Shown: positions 43,262-54,997 of the stretch, piece by piece
Layout of the letters: the number at the start of each line of letters is the position of its first letter
Position numbering within the stretch: position 1 is the first letter of the stretch
DNA from: Megaleporinus macrocephalus
Taxonomy: Eukaryota; Chordata; Actinopteri; Characiformes; Anostomidae
DNA length: 64,000 nt
NCBI GenBank assembly: GCA_021613375.1
Contig: CM038702.1
Location: 27,876,849-27,940,848, forward strand
Direction: 5' to 3'
Position numbers and translations under genes: made by a program
The notes under the pieces: model-generated
Seen by the model: only the letters and a program-made list of their open reading frames with translations
Told to the model about the DNA's origin: nothing
The model's database searches: none

Positions 43262-43640
43262 CAGTGTGTGTAATGACACTGAGTGTCAGTGCTGATGTAG
43301 TGGTATGCTGGAGGTGACCTGAAAATCTGAAACATGAGGACAATCACTAAAGCAGCACTGATCATGTGGCTGCGGCGCAGTGCGTAAAACCATGCAGATA
43401 CGAGTGAGTAGCTTCAGATGATGGTCACATCTACGTGATCTTGAGTGTGATTTTGAGCATGGCATTAGTGTTGGTGCCACACAGACTAGTTTGAGTATTT
43501 CAACTGATCTCCTGGGATTTTCACACATAGCAGACAGTATCTAGAATGAACTCAGAATAGTGAATAAAGAGAAAACATCCAGTAAGTGGCAGTTCTGCGG
43601 GTGAAAGTGTCTTGTTGATGAGGTCAAAGCAGAATGACCA
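43262..43640 (+). mobile_element. Tc1-like transposon relic (same family as 22.3 kb)
   Basis: Reverse of the 22.3-kb family. Read on the + strand it includes 'TTTCAACTGATCTCCTGGGA' (43498) and 'GTGGCAGTTCTGCGGGTGAA' (43586). The transposase orientation would therefore be +. Only the terminal third of the element is kept. Confidence 0.65.
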
Positions 43641-44389
43641 GACAGGTCCGAGCACAAGCTCTCCAAAACTTTTTCCTATTTGCTAAAAGTCAATACTGTT
43701 ATTTTAGTCGATATTGTTATATTGTTCCTGAAATTTTTTACATACATTAAAGTCATTTTCCGTTGGATTCCTTGTTGAGGAATGAAACTAATTACAAAAG
43801 GCAGCCCACACATGAAATTCTTTAAAAATAAGCTTTAAATAAGCAGAAGTAACACTTTATCTTCAGCGACCAAACTCTTTGTAAATTGTAGTGCAAATTT
43901 TTATCTATTTGTCAAGTTTGAAACAAAAAAACATAAAATTTTAAATGTTTCATTACCTGTGCACAGACTACATATTATGGTTTATGTTTTATAAAAGAAA
44001 TTCAGTAAATAAACAGTTATTTGGCATTAAAATATTTGCATAAAATTATATGTTTTATCCGTGTATGCGCGCCATGTTGCAATCCATTTTTGTCATTATC
44101 AAAAATTCATCATCATCGCTGCATAGTTGACATTTTGGAGAAATTGAAGGCAAAATGTAAAACACCAACAAAACTCTCAGAGAGAAATGCTTGTGTGCTG
44201 ACAAAACAGAAAAAGCAAATGACCTGCAGGAAGGTTTAGCTAATACAGGAGTGGTGGTGTATTATTCTACAGGGTAGCGCTGCAACTCATCAGACATCAT
44301 CACGAAAGTCAACATCTACATAATGTAAACAATTAATAAACTCAACTAAAGTGTGTTTGGGAAATAAAATGAGTAGCATTTGATGAAAA

Positions 44390-44590
44390 GAACACATCGC
44401 CAACTGTGAGAGTGACACGGTGTTTAAAAACTTTAGCAACATGCGGTGCTGACCCTTGAAGATCCGGGCAAAAGGGCTAGCAGAGAATACAGAGACACAG
44501 ATGGACCACAGTCTGTAATTGTTAAACTACAAAGTGCACTTACAGGTAAGTGGAGTTAATAAAACGAGTGTAGATACAAGGCATCCGTTT
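44390..44590 (+). mobile_element. Non-autonomous DNA element, family A (fragment)
   Basis: Blocks GATGGACCACAGTCTGTAAT, CTACAAAGTGCACTTACA and TAAGTGGAGTTAATAAAACG occur in the order seen in the 5.2-kb copy. Diverged and partial. Confidence 0.5.
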
Positions 44591-45689
44591 ATATGGACGG
44601 CCTTGGCTGTCTGTGTTCAAACACTCCGGCAGTGCTGCTGTAGATCAGACTGAGACTGAGCGCATTAATCTCACACTCTGTCCTGCTAGCATGTTAATGA
44701 AGCAATTAATGTTTTACACACGAGGCTCGATCATTACAGGCAATTCATTGGAAAAATGAAAGAATAATTTTAGTGTAGTTACACACACACACACACACTC
44801 ACTCAGTATGAGAGGTTGGTGTTCTCCTCCCATACAAACCCCAGTAGACTGAGATTTGGATTAGAGTGCTGATTTGACTAATGCTGTTCACCAGCGTGCT
44901 AACATGTTATGGTCTTAAATTAAGTGCAGAAAATATTTCAGTGACAATTCTGAGTGTTGCTCATTGATTTTCAATCTTTAGGACACAAAACAATGGGATC
45001 TAACTGCTCCTTAGTGCGCATGCGCGAAAGTGCGTGCAGCCTTTGCAGTAGCTCCCGTTCGCGTGTTTGTGTTTTTGCTTTTTAATTATAGTTTTATCCT
45101 AATAATATTATTTATTTTTTACAAAGAAACTTAGTGAAGCTGTGCCCTCTCGAATCATGCTAGTAGAGTTTTGGTCAGTTTGTTCGCTGTAAAAGTTCTA
45201 CTTTCACTCTCCTGGTGCAACGCGGCGCAGCATGGCCCCTTTGTTTACACTCGGGATCAGCTGATCACGCTGAAGCCGGCCGGCATGGAGACCAGGGCCG
45301 CCAACATCCCCGAGGAGCTTTGGAGACGGACGCACAGGGGCTGTAGAGGAGGAACTAAACAGCGCACGGGGAAAGCGAGGGCGAAGAGACGGAGGCTTAT
45401 GGAGAAAAAGAGATATAAGCCACGTCTCCCCACTCTTTGGCTGTGTTAGTTAATAACCGCTGATGCTCTCCTGGTCACATTACCATCAAGGAGCATATCT
45501 GTTGTCCAGCCATTGAGCTGACCGGACTCCGGTTCCGGTCGGCGGCGCGTTAACACGCAGCGGCCACTCTTGGTCTGAGAAATGGTGCTTTTTGTGCTTT
45601 TTTGTGTCATTGTTTGTGAATATTCACATCCATCTCTGCTAATATGTGCACCGGAACACCAGTGCACATATCCTACCACCGCCAGACCC

Positions 45690-46800
45690 TGCTTCAGTGG
45701 AGAAATCAGCCTAAAAAAATCTTTCGGACGAAGTTCTGCAGACGCTACAAGAGCTCGGCCTGCAGTCCCCGGCGTTTCCTGATGGCGGAGCCCGGCGGAA
45801 GTGTCATCGCAAGCGGTGCGAGCGAAAGCGGATGCGCGGTAAGAGAGCCGGGGTTCGCGCGAGGCTAAACGCTAGCCCTAGCCACCCAGCTATACCATCG
45901 CTATTCCTCGCAAACGTCTGCTCCCTCGATAATAAACTGTACTGTATTCGACGCCAGCGAGCAACCCAGCGAGAGTTCAGAGACTGCTGTGCTCTAGTCT
46001 TTGTGTAATCGTGGCTCAGCGACAGTATTCCAGACAGCGCCATTCAGCTAGACGGGCTAGCCTCGTTCAGAGAGGATAGGAGCGCGGCTCTGTCCTGGAA
46101 GACTCGCGGTGTGGAACTGCACGGGGGCATCAGCGATCTGCAGACCAGACATCCAGATGCACTGTTCATTGTCGCCGGAGATTTCAACCACGCTAATCTC
46201 CAGTCAATCCTCCCTAAATTCCATCAGCATGTGGACTTTGCCACAAGAGGAGCGAACGCGTTGGACCTTGTTTACACAAACATACCCAGCGCGTACCGGG
46301 CGGAGCCCCGCCCCCACCTCGTGTTCTCGGATCACATGTCTGTGTATCTGACTCCAGCTTACACACCCCTCATCAGACGCTCCAGACCAGTTCAGAAGCA
46401 GGTGAAAACCTGGCCGGCAGGAGCCATCTCTGCCCTTCAGGACTGTTTTGAGTGCACTGCATGGGACATGTTTAGGGAGGCTGCGACTGAAGACAACTCT
46501 GTTAACTTGGAGGAGTACACCGCATCAGTCACTGGCCACATCAGCAAGTGTATTGATGATGTCACTGTCTCCAAGACCATTACCACACGCCCAAACCAGA
46601 AGCCGTGGAGGACTCCTGAGGTGCGTGCGCTACTGAGGACCCGCGACTCAGCCTTTAGAGTGGGTGACAAGGCGGCCCTAAGGAAAGCAAGAGCCAAATT
46701 GTCACGAGCCATCCGAGAGGCAAAGCGCGCACACGCCCAGAGAATCCACAACCACTTCAAGGACACGGGTGACACGCGGCGCATGTGGCAGGGCATTTAG
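45690..46800 (+). pseudogene. LINE N-terminal and endonuclease region, broken
   Basis: Basic N-terminal stretch (KRCERKRMRGKRAGVRARL) then IPSLFLANVCSLDNKL, the typical start of an APE-type endonuclease. The usual TETWL motif has become V-stop-SWL at about 46013. About 100 residues are missing at 46110, then [20 protein letters not shown] and [11 protein letters not shown] (catalytic SDH) follow. The open part 46111-46800 runs into the linker and ends WQGI-stop, just before the LTR. It would nick target DNA in an active element; this copy is dead. Confidence 0.8.
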
Positions 46801-46811
46801 GAAATCACAAG

Positions 46812-47410
46812 TGTGGGGCGCTCAAGAGCAAAGGAGGGACCACAGAGAAACAAAAAGTCTCAGTTCTCAGTCCTATTTATTAAATCCAGTTCAAACAAGG
46901 ACGACAAAAAAACAACAAAACGAAGGCTTTAGACTCTGCGTGGTCTCCTCGTGGGTCCTAGCCGGTCTCTCGGTTTCACTCATGGGTGGTGTGGCTCGCG
47001 GAGCTCCAGGCAAGGCGGTGCTGTTGAGAGCAGCGGCTGGTGGAGCTTCAATGGACGAGGCTCAGTCCCCTGGTAAGGCGCAGAGAGAGAGAGAGCAGAG
47101 CAGAGCAGGGAGAGAGAGAACACGGCGAAACGCCGAGCTGTTAGCGAGGTCGTCTGCGGTGTCCAGCTTCACTCACCCCACTGAGTCTTTCCGCTGCGTT
47201 TTTATGTTCGTGGCTCCGTCTGGCTAAGTGAGAACAGCTGCACTTGTTAGTGGCGGCCCGGCGTGCGTTGTTCCCCGCTCCGCCCCCTCGACCACGCGGT
47301 CGCTGGCTATCCTCAACAGTGGGGGCTGAACTGTGTTTGGCACCCTGAAGAGCGGCTGTTGTCGGTGTGGGCTTGATGCCTCAGGGATGATGACGTAGTC
47401 GCCAGCCACA
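46812..47410 (-). mobile_element. Solo LTR inserted in the LINE
   Basis: The sequence begins TGTGG and ends CCACA (599 bp), flanked by the direct repeat CAAG at 46808-46811 and 47411-47414. Removing it rejoins the LINE reading across ATCACAAG|CTACAGGACA. The minus strand has LTR layout: GC-rich U3, a TATA-like ATAAAAAC near 47205 and the signal AATAAATAG about 75 bases before the end (around 46888). No internal retroelement genes remain, so this is the product of LTR-LTR recombination. Probably Ty3/gypsy or ERV-like; the class is not resolved. Confidence 0.8.
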
Positions 47411-47419
47411 CAAGCTACA

Positions 47420-48939
47420 GGACAATGCCACCGTCCTGTGACAGTGATGCCTTCCTCCCCGATGCCCTGAACGACTTTTATGCACGGTTTGAGGCACAGA
47501 ATAACACGTTGGTGAACAAGATCACACCCAAGCCAGACGAGCAGGTGTTGTGCCTGACTGCAGTGGACATGAGGAAAACTCTGCGCAGAGTCAACCCACG
47601 GAAAGCTGCAGGACCTGACAACATCCCTGGCAGTGCTCAGAGAGTGCGCAGACCAGTTGACAGATGTTCTCACGGACATCTTCAACGTCTCCCTGCGCAG
47701 CTCCACTGTCCCAACGTGCCTCAAGACCACCACCATTGTCCCTGTGCCGAAGAAGTCCACGGTGTCCTGCCTCAATGACTACCGTCCCGTAGCTCTCACG
47801 CCCATCATCATGAAGTGCTTCTGAGGCTAGTCATGAGGAACATCACGACCCAACTGCCCTCTTCATTGGACCCCCTGCAATTCGCATATCGTCCCAACCG
47901 CTCCACGGACGATGCCATCACCACCACCCTTCATCTCTCCCTTACCCACCTGGAGAAAAAGGACACCTACGTCAGAATGCTGTTCATAGACTTCAGTTCA
48001 GCATTCAACACCATCATCCCACAGAATCTCACCAGGAAGTTAAGCCTGCTGGGCCTCAAACCCCCCTATGCAACTGGATCCTGGACTTCCTGACAGGGAG
48101 GCCCCAGTTAGTCTGGTTCGGGGACAGCAGCTCCAGCATCATCACCATGAACACTGGGGCACCCCAGAGCAGTGTACTGAGTCCTCTGTTGTTCACCCTG
48201 CTGACTCATGACTGTTGCGAAACACAGTTCTAACAGCATCATAAAGTTCGCCGATGATACAACTGTGCTGGGTCTCATCAGCAAAGGCGACGAGTTACCA
48301 TACAGGGAGGAGGTACAGCAGCTGACAGACTGGTGTACAGTCAACAACCTTCACTGGAATGTAGAGAAGACCAAGGAAATGGTTGGTGACTTCAGGAAAT
48401 CAAGACCGGACCACTCTCTGCTTAACATCAACGGCTCCTCTGTGGAGATAGTTAAGAGCACCAAGTTCCTTGGTGTCCACCTAGCGGAGAACCTCACCTG
48501 GTCCCTGAACACCAGCACTACAGCCAAGAAAGCCCAGCAGCGCCTCTACTTTCTCCGGAAGCTGAGAAAGGCCCGTCTCCCTCCACCCATCCTCACCCTC
48601 TTCTATAGGGGAACCATAGAGAGCATCCTAAGCAGCTGCATCACTGCCTGGTTTGGGACCTGCACAGCCTCTGACCGCAAGTCCCTCCAACGCATTGTGA
48701 GGACAGCTGAGAGGATCATCGGAGTCTCTCTCCCCTCCATCTTGGACATTTACTCAACCCGCTGCATCCGCAAAGCAACCAGCATTGTGGATGACCCCAC
48801 CCACTCTTCACACAGACTGTTATCCCTCCTGCCATCAGGAAGAAGGTACCGCAGCATCCGGTCCAACACGACCAGACTCTGCAACAGCTTCTTCCCCCAA
48901 GCCATCAGACTTCTCAACACAACTCAACGTCTGAACTGA
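47420..48939 (+). pseudogene. LINE reverse transcriptase (L2/CR1 group), frameshifted
   Basis: Continues the LINE after the solo [83 protein letters not shown]. The catalytic IIKFADDTTVLGLIS and the C-terminal IIGVSLPSILDIYSTR and LLPSGRRYRSIR follow. The last 243 codons (48208-48939) are open. Single-base frameshifts near 47635, 47822, 48070 and 48210 break the rest. High identity to family-typical blocks suggests moderate age. Confidence 0.85.
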
Positions 48940-49297
48940 TATCTTTTCTGGTACATGTACACTCTCTCTCTCTCTCTTTCTCTCTCTCCAACCCCATTTA
49001 CCCCAGATAAAAAAGGGGAAGCATTTTTGCACAAAGCATTGCACTAATAACTTTACTACCTCACTGGACTCTATTTATTACACATTGCACAATTTGCACA
49101 CTACCGGCAATTATTTATTATTCTCTGTCTGTACTGTGTTGTGTTGTCGGTCCGCACTTGTTTGTTTGTGTTGCACTTGTGTCTTGTATGCACTGTCTAT
49201 GTTGCACCATGGTCCTGGAGGAACGTTGTTTCGTTTCACTGTGTACTCTGTATGTAGTTAAAATGAAAATAAAACCCACTTGACTTGACTTGACTTG

Positions 49298-51665
49298 TTG
49301 GCTGTTGGACTCAGGCCATATTATTTGCCGCGGGGGTTTTCCCATGTTGTTATCATGGCTGTTTATATCCCCCCCTCTGCAAACCCGACGTTGGCGTGTG
49401 ACGTCATTCACTCCACCATAGCGCGTCTTCAAACTCAACACCTGACTGCTTTCATTGCCATATCAGGTGACTTCAACCATGTCACTATGGCCAGGACATT
49501 ACCAAAATTCACTCAAACAACAAGCCGTGGGTAACAAAAGACATTAAAGCCCTCCTCAACAAGAAGAAGAGGGCTTTCAGAGCTGGAGACCGGGAGGAGG
49601 TGAGAACGATTCAGAGAGAGCTGATGAGAACCATCAGGGAGGCTAAGAACAGATATAGGAGGAAGCTGGAGTGGAAACTCCAGCAGAACAACATGAGGGA
49701 TGTTTGGAGTGGTATGAGAATTATCACTGGCTTCAGGGCCAGCAACAACAGGGGAGTAGAGGGCAGTGTGGACAGGGCCAACGAGTTAAATTTGTTTTTT
49801 AACAGATTTGACACTGTAAGCCCTGACCTCCCCCTCCCTGACTCCTCTGCTGCCAGGCCTCAACAGCCCACTCCACTCCCTCCCCCTCCTGATAGCCTCC
49901 CACCCTCCTGTGATAGTCCACTTCACACCTGCTCTCCTCCCCCACCAGTCACCTCTACAGTGAATCTCACAGCTGACCAGGTGAGAAGACAGCTACAGAG
50001 ACTCCACACGAACAAGGCTGCAGGCCCTGATGGTGTCCCCCCCAGGGTGCTTAAAGCCTGTGCCACCCAACTTTGTGAAGTCCTGCAGCATGTCTTCAAC
50101 ATGAGCCTGAGTCTCCAGAGGGTCCCTGTGATGTGGAAGACGTCCTGCATTGTTCCTGTGCCAAAGACTCTACGGCCCAGTGACATCAAGGACTACAGGC
50201 CAGTGGCACTGACGTCCCACATCATGAAGACCATGGAGAGGCTTGTCCTGGATCAGCTCCGGCCCATGGTCCAGCCACTTCTAGACCCCCTCCAGTTCGC
50301 CTACCAGCCTCATCTGGGAGTTGAGGATGCCATCATCTACCTGCTAAACCGAGTCTATGCTCACCTGGATAAGCCAGGCAGCACTGTGAGGATCATGTTC
50401 TTTGACTTCTCCAGTGCATTTAACACCATTCAGCCTGCTCTTCTGGGTGGCTGAACGTGATGCAGGTAGACGCTCCCCTCGTGTCCTGGATTGTTGACTA
50501 CCTGACTGGCAGACCACAGTATGTATGTCTGCAGCACTGTGTGTCAGACAGAGTGGTCATCAACACTGGAGCCCCACAGGGAACTGTACTCTCTCCCTTC
50601 CTCTTCACCCTCTACACCACTAATTTCAACTACTGCTCAGAGACGTGCCACCTCCAGAAGTTCTCTGATGACTCTGCACTAGTTGGATGTATCAGCAGGG
50701 GTGATGAGGATGAGTACAGGGCGACGGTGAACGACTTTGTTGCGTGGTGTGAGCTGAACCATCTGCAGCTCAACGTGACAAAGACAAAGGAGCTGGTGGT
50801 GGACCTGAGGAGGGACAAAACACAGGTGACCCCTGTTTCCAAAAGGGGGGTCAGTGTGGACACTGTAGAGGACTATAAATATCTGGGCGTGCACACTGAC
50901 AATAAACTGGACTGGGCTAAGAACACTGACGCCCTCTACAAGAAGGGCCAAAGTCGTCTCTATTTTCTGAGGCGTCTGAGGTCCTTCAACATCTGCAGGA
51001 CTATGCTGAGGATCTTTTATGAGTCTGTAGTTGCCAGTGCCATCCTATACGCTGTTGCATGCTGGGGCAGCAGGCTGAGGGTAGCAGACGCCAACAGACT
51101 TGATAAACTGATCCGCAGAGCCAGTGATGTTGTGGGTGTGGAGCTGGACTCACTGTCTGAGAGGAGGATGCTGTCTAAGCTGCAGGCCATCATGGATAAT
51201 GGCTCCTACCCTCTTTATCACACAGTGATGAGACGCAGGAGCACATTCAGTTCAAGACACATTCAGCCAAAATGCACTACAGAACGCCACAGGAGGTCAT
51301 TCCTACCAGTGGCTATCAGACTTTACAACTCCTCCCTTAACGTACAACACCTTTCACATGTACAGTGATACCAGTAGAACATTAATTTAATTTTGTGTGC
51401 AACTCAAATGTGCAATAACTTTCCTACTTCTAAACTCTTACTGCTGTATACAGTATATCTGTACTTATTATTATAGACACAGTCACTTTACATTTTATTC
51501 TTTACATTTTATTCTTTTATTGTAATATATGACTTATATATGTGTAGATACTACAAATTTATTTTATGTTGTAAATTATTATTAGAGTGTATATTCTTCT
51601 TCTGCTACTGTAAAAACTGTAATTTCCCCCTGGGATCAATAAAGTATTTCTGATTCTGATTCTGA
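49298..51665 (+). mobile_element. Rex1 LINE, truncated
   Basis: It starts without a gap after the TTGAC tail of the upstream LINE and ends in TTCTGATTCTGATTCTGATT repeats (51645-51665) after 'GGGATCAATAAAGTATTTCT'. The fragment VYIPPSANPTLACDVI ... GDFNHVTM (49295-49534) is from the endonuclease, then a deletion jumps to the linker. The block TTCTCCAGTGCATTTAACACC-like (FSSAFNT, 50407) is the diagnostic region of Rex1, a clade confined largely to teleosts. Confidence 0.8.
49600..51368 (+). pseudogene. Rex1 reverse transcriptase with one frameshift
   Basis: Two open segments, 49600-50454 and 50457-51368, together cover nearly all of the Rex1 RT. They include [39 protein letters not shown] and [15 protein letters not shown]. 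After the break come WIVDYLTGRPQYV, TGAPQGTVLSPFLFTLYT, the catalytic KFSDDSALVG and YKYLGVHTDNKLDW. The SDD in place of YADD is usual in Rex1. A single frameshift near 50450 is the only break in about 590 codons, so the copy is fairly young. Function in active copies: target-primed reverse transcription. Confidence 0.85.
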
Positions 51666-51699
51666 TTTCTGATTCTTCATGTGGCCTTGAGGGACAGAG

Positions 51700-52242
51700 A
51701 TGCAGTCTTACTTTCTCTACCTACAAAAAAAAAAAAGCACTCACCTCCGGTTGTCTGAGCTTTCCCCCCTGGTGTCTCTACCCCACGGGTCTCCACAAAG
51801 TGATGTTGATGCGGCCATCAGACTTTGTGTTTGGCTCCCGCCGGTCCTCAAGTGACTCTCGAAACTAGCGAAAAGTAACTATGTTCTTACGCTCCCCCCA
51901 AAAACAGAGGCAGTGGTGCAAACCCCTACAGAGATCCTCTCCTGGCGAGCTTCGGAATGACACAAGGACTAATCTTTGATTGTTTTGCACTGTTAAGACA
52001 GGCCTAGCTCCTGGTTTTCTTTCCAGCATTCAGAAAGCTATCTTGTCACCCAATGTTCACCCACTAATCACCCGACACTCACCATCTCACCAGCTCCAGT
52101 AGCCGCTTTCCCTGGCTGCCCGGATGCCAGCTCACCCGGTCCCACAACTTTCCCACCTGTGGGCTCAGTACTGTGCTTTGTGTTCACATTGTCAGCTCTT
52201 GTTTGAGTTAATAAACCCTTGCATATGGATCGTAATATCATG
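51700..52242 (+). mobile_element. Probable Ty3/gypsy LTR (left LTR remnant)
   Basis: C-rich non-coding sequence leads into TTTGAGTTAATAAACCCTTG (AATAAA at 52210-52215), then within 30 bases a gag-like ORF begins. This spacing is typical of fish gypsy-type LTRs. I could not define the left boundary or a matching right LTR. Confidence 0.45.
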
Positions 52243-52530
52243 TCCGAGTCTGATTCGTTTCAGAATGCCACGCCTGATGACGAGACAGCAGGCTACTCAG
52301 GTCTTCGAGAGGCTGTGATGGCGCAGGGATACATGCTGGGCAGCCATAATCAGTATCTCCAGCAGCTTAACCACGCCATGTCGGAGCTGCTCCGCTCCAT
52401 TCAAGCACTGCAGTCACCGCAGCCGCCTCCTCCTGCACCGGTGAGTCCAGAAGTTCCACCAGTCGTGGAAGCCCTCTCCAGCCAAAGAGGAACCAATCAT
52501 CCCATCCTCCCGCACCCTGGCGCCAATTAG
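52240..52530 (+). pseudogene. gag N-terminal remnant of a gypsy-type element
   Basis: The ORF from ATG 52240 (in frame from 52219) reads with a Gln/Leu-rich helical segment (LREAVMAQGYMLGSHNQYLQ ... [16 protein letters not shown]). A Pro-rich stretch ([16 protein letters not shown]) follows, the usual layout at the start of fish gypsy gag proteins. It stops at 52530, and no protease, RT or integrase follows. A severed 5' fragment. Confidence 0.5.
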
Positions 52531-52844
52531 ATAGGAGATTGAAGACCGCATCTGACAGGCCCAGGATGCGGAGCCCTCTTCTCCGGGTTGTCCTTCTGGT
52601 GGTAGTTGACTTTGTCGGTGCCTGTGCAGTGTGCGCTCAAAGCCAGAGCCCCCGGCAGAAACCGGCAGGACTCCTGGAGCCTTTGCCAAATCCTAATACG
52701 CCCTGGTCTGATTTTGTTACTTAAATACTTACTTGTATTTTTAAAAATATTTATAATATTTTTAATATATTTAATATATTTATAATAATTATAATAGTGT
52801 TTTTGATTTTCTATAAATTCAGTGTTACAGAGGATACTTTATAT

Positions 52845-52921
52845 ATACACCAATCAGTCATAATGTTAAACCATCTCGTTTCTACACTCATTGTTCATTT
52901 TATCAGCTCCATTTACCATAT
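52845..52921 (-). mobile_element. Terminal piece of family A DNA element
   Basis: 'ACACCAATCAGTCATAATGT' to 'TTATCAGCTCCATTTACCAT' is the reverse of the 3' end of family A (compare 5240-5310). It is cut at a TA by the Tc1-like element that starts at about 52921. Confidence 0.6.
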
Positions 52922-53640
52922 ACAGTGGGGAAAATAAGTATTTGATACACAAGTTTTCCCACCTACAAAGAATGGAGAGGTCTGTAATTTTTATTGTAGG
53001 TACACTTCAACTGTGAGAGACAGAATTCGGAGAAAAAAAATCCAGAAAATGACATTGTATGATTTTTAAATAATTAATTTGCAGTTTATTGAATGAAATA
53101 AGTATTTGATACAATAGAAAATCAGAACTTAATATTTGGTTTAGAAACCTTTTTTTTTGCAATTGTAGAGGCCAGACGTTTCTTGTAGTTCTTGACCGTT
53201 TGCATACACTGCAGCAGGGATTATGGGCTGTCGCTGAACAACATTGAGTTTCAGCTTCCTCCAAAGATTTTCTATTGGGTTTACGTCTGGAGACTGGCTT
53301 GGCCACTCCAAGATCTTGAAATGCTTCTTACGAAGCCACTCCTTAGTTGGCCTGGCTGTGTGTTTCAGGTCATTGTCATGCTGGAAGACCCAATGCTTTT
53401 ACTGAGGGAAGGAGGTTGTTGGGCAAAATCTTGCGATACATGACCCCATCCATCTCCGCTTCAATGTGTCCCCTTTCCAGAAAAGCACCCCCAATAAATT
53501 ATGTTTTCAACCCATGCTTCACGGTTGGGGTTCTCATCTTGGGGTTTTACTCATCTTACTTCTTCCTCCAAACACGGTAAGTGGATTTGATGCCAAAAAG
53601 CTCAAAACAATTAGTACCATGACTCATCAGGCCACGTCAC
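52922..53640 (-). mobile_element. Tc1-like transposon relic, family C
   Basis: The left terminus ACAGTGGGGAAAATAAGTAT directly after a TA target is the classic end of a fish Tc1-like family. Its subterminal copy AATAAGTATTTGATACA recurs at 53098. The minus strand carries decayed transposase (for example about 53300: [12 protein letters not shown]). It lacks its other end; a different Tc1-like relic follows. Confidence 0.75.
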
Positions 53641-53689
53641 AAGTTGCTAAGCCTCTAGGGTCCAGTTAGCAACCTTATGAGTCCAGACG

Positions 53690-54290
53690 AGGAGCTGTGT
53701 CTGGTGTCACGGTCATGATATATCATGAGTGCTGCAGGATGTGGGATCTCCTGCATCAAATGTGGATGTGATTTCTGCCAGAGCCGCTCGCCTGTTCACA
53801 TAGACATTTCTAGCCAGATGTCACAATCATTAAGCACCCAAGGGTGACCATTGCACTGTCCACTTTGGGTTGTAATGCCTTCTATGACATATTTCTAGTA
53901 AAGACATGACCTGTACAATCAAGGAATGAAATCAGCAAGAGGATGAGGATCCATAGAGAGAACATGACGATCCAGGTGGTCACACAGATGCTCAGTTGAG
54001 TTCAAATCTGGGAAATTAGGGGGCCAGTGTAGTACTTGTAAGTCTTAGTCATGCTCCTCCAACTAATGTTGGACCAATGTGACATGTCGCGTTGTCCTGC
54101 TGGAAGATCCAATCCGCGCCAGGGAAGACAATAAGCAATGTATAGGTGTGCATGATCTGCAAGGATGGATTCATACCCAAATCAGTTGAGAGTGCATTCC
54201 AGAGCATGCCATGAAAACACTCCCAGACCATAACTTACATGCTGCCGCTATCCAAAGTAGTAATGTGGCTTGACTGGGTGTATATATACT
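53690..54290 (-). mobile_element. Tc1-like transposase relic, family B
   Basis: The minus strand encodes MVWECFHGMLWNAL (usual VWGCFS block) and IFQQDNATCHIGPTL (usual FQQDNAPCHTA with the catalytic Asp), then decayed SPDLN-like sequence towards 53940. Same family as 41640-41975. Several stops; non-functional. Confidence 0.7.
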
Positions 54291-54597
54291 ATGAAAATAC
54301 ACATCACAAATTTGACCCCTTTAGTTAACCCAGCAACTCATAATGAGATTCAGCTGATTCAGGCCTGAATGCAGCCAGCGTTGAATGTATTCTATGGCTG
54401 TGGTCAAAAGAAAATCCTCCAAAGAGGTGAGGTAAAAACTACTGAATCCAAGGTTTACCAAGTGCTATGTGTTGAGCACTGGATCATATATTGTTCAAAA
54501 TTGTCCACTTTTACACCTCTTCTCAATCACTGGTATGGTATTTCCTTTCATCTTTTTAATCTCGAGCTGAAGTTACATAATTTTATTCTGTTCTTTA

Positions 54598-54930
54598 AGG
54601 TTCTCTGTAAGGACCTTCATCTCTTCTAGAATGCTGGATCATCTTCCTCAGGTCCTGTTTTATGTTCTCTATACATACTAATGCATAAGGTATGCAGTCT
54701 CGTCTCCTTTGTGAACATGAATGCAGTCTGTCCTGATCATGGCCTGTTGGTCCTGGGTAGAGATTTCCTATTAAAATAATCAGATGCTGTGGTATTCCTA
54801 TTTTCCTGATGACATTCTGTAGTTTTATGGGGCTGACATAGTCAAAGGCCTTGTTGTAGTCAATGAAATACTTGTTGACTTTCATGTCAGCACTTTGTAT
54901 GTATATAATGTCAAAAATTACAGAATGAAC
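54598..54930 (-). pseudogene. RTE-like LINE reverse transcriptase fragment
   Basis: The minus strand gives FIDYNKAFDYVSPIKLQNVI and RKIGIPQHLIILIGNLYPG, then a shifted piece containing ENIKQDLRKMIQHSRRDEGP. The pattern IDY.KAFD.V...L...L...GIP.HL..L..NLY is that of RTE-clade (BovB-like) reverse transcriptases rather than L2. Only the finger/palm segment remains, and it ends where the L2 copy begins. Confidence 0.5.
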
Positions 54931-54997
54931 ATCTAGTTCTAAAGTTCTAACAACTTTAACCATAATAAAGTTCTCATAATTTCCCATTTCCATTTCC

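Larger units (their letters stand above)
44998..49297 (+). mobile_element. L2/CR1-group LINE, nearly full length but decayed
   Basis: The CpG-rich 5' part (45.0-45.9 kb) is followed by endonuclease remnants (45.9-46.4 kb), a linker, reverse transcriptase blocks (47.4-48.9 kb) and a short 3' UTR. The end is a pentanucleotide tail (TTGAC repeats, 49279-49297). A solo LTR interrupts it at 46812-47410. The frame is broken by a stop in the SWL block near 46010, a deletion near 46110 and frameshifts near 47635, 47822, 48070 and 48210. The left boundary is estimated from where the CpG-rich sequence starts. Confidence 0.8.

Noticed and set aside
45171..45449. 92-codon ORF, possibly a host gene
   Set aside because: YTRDQLITLKP and the basic tract that follows resemble the N-terminal leader of fish LINE proteins, and it sits directly upstream of LINE endonuclease remnants.
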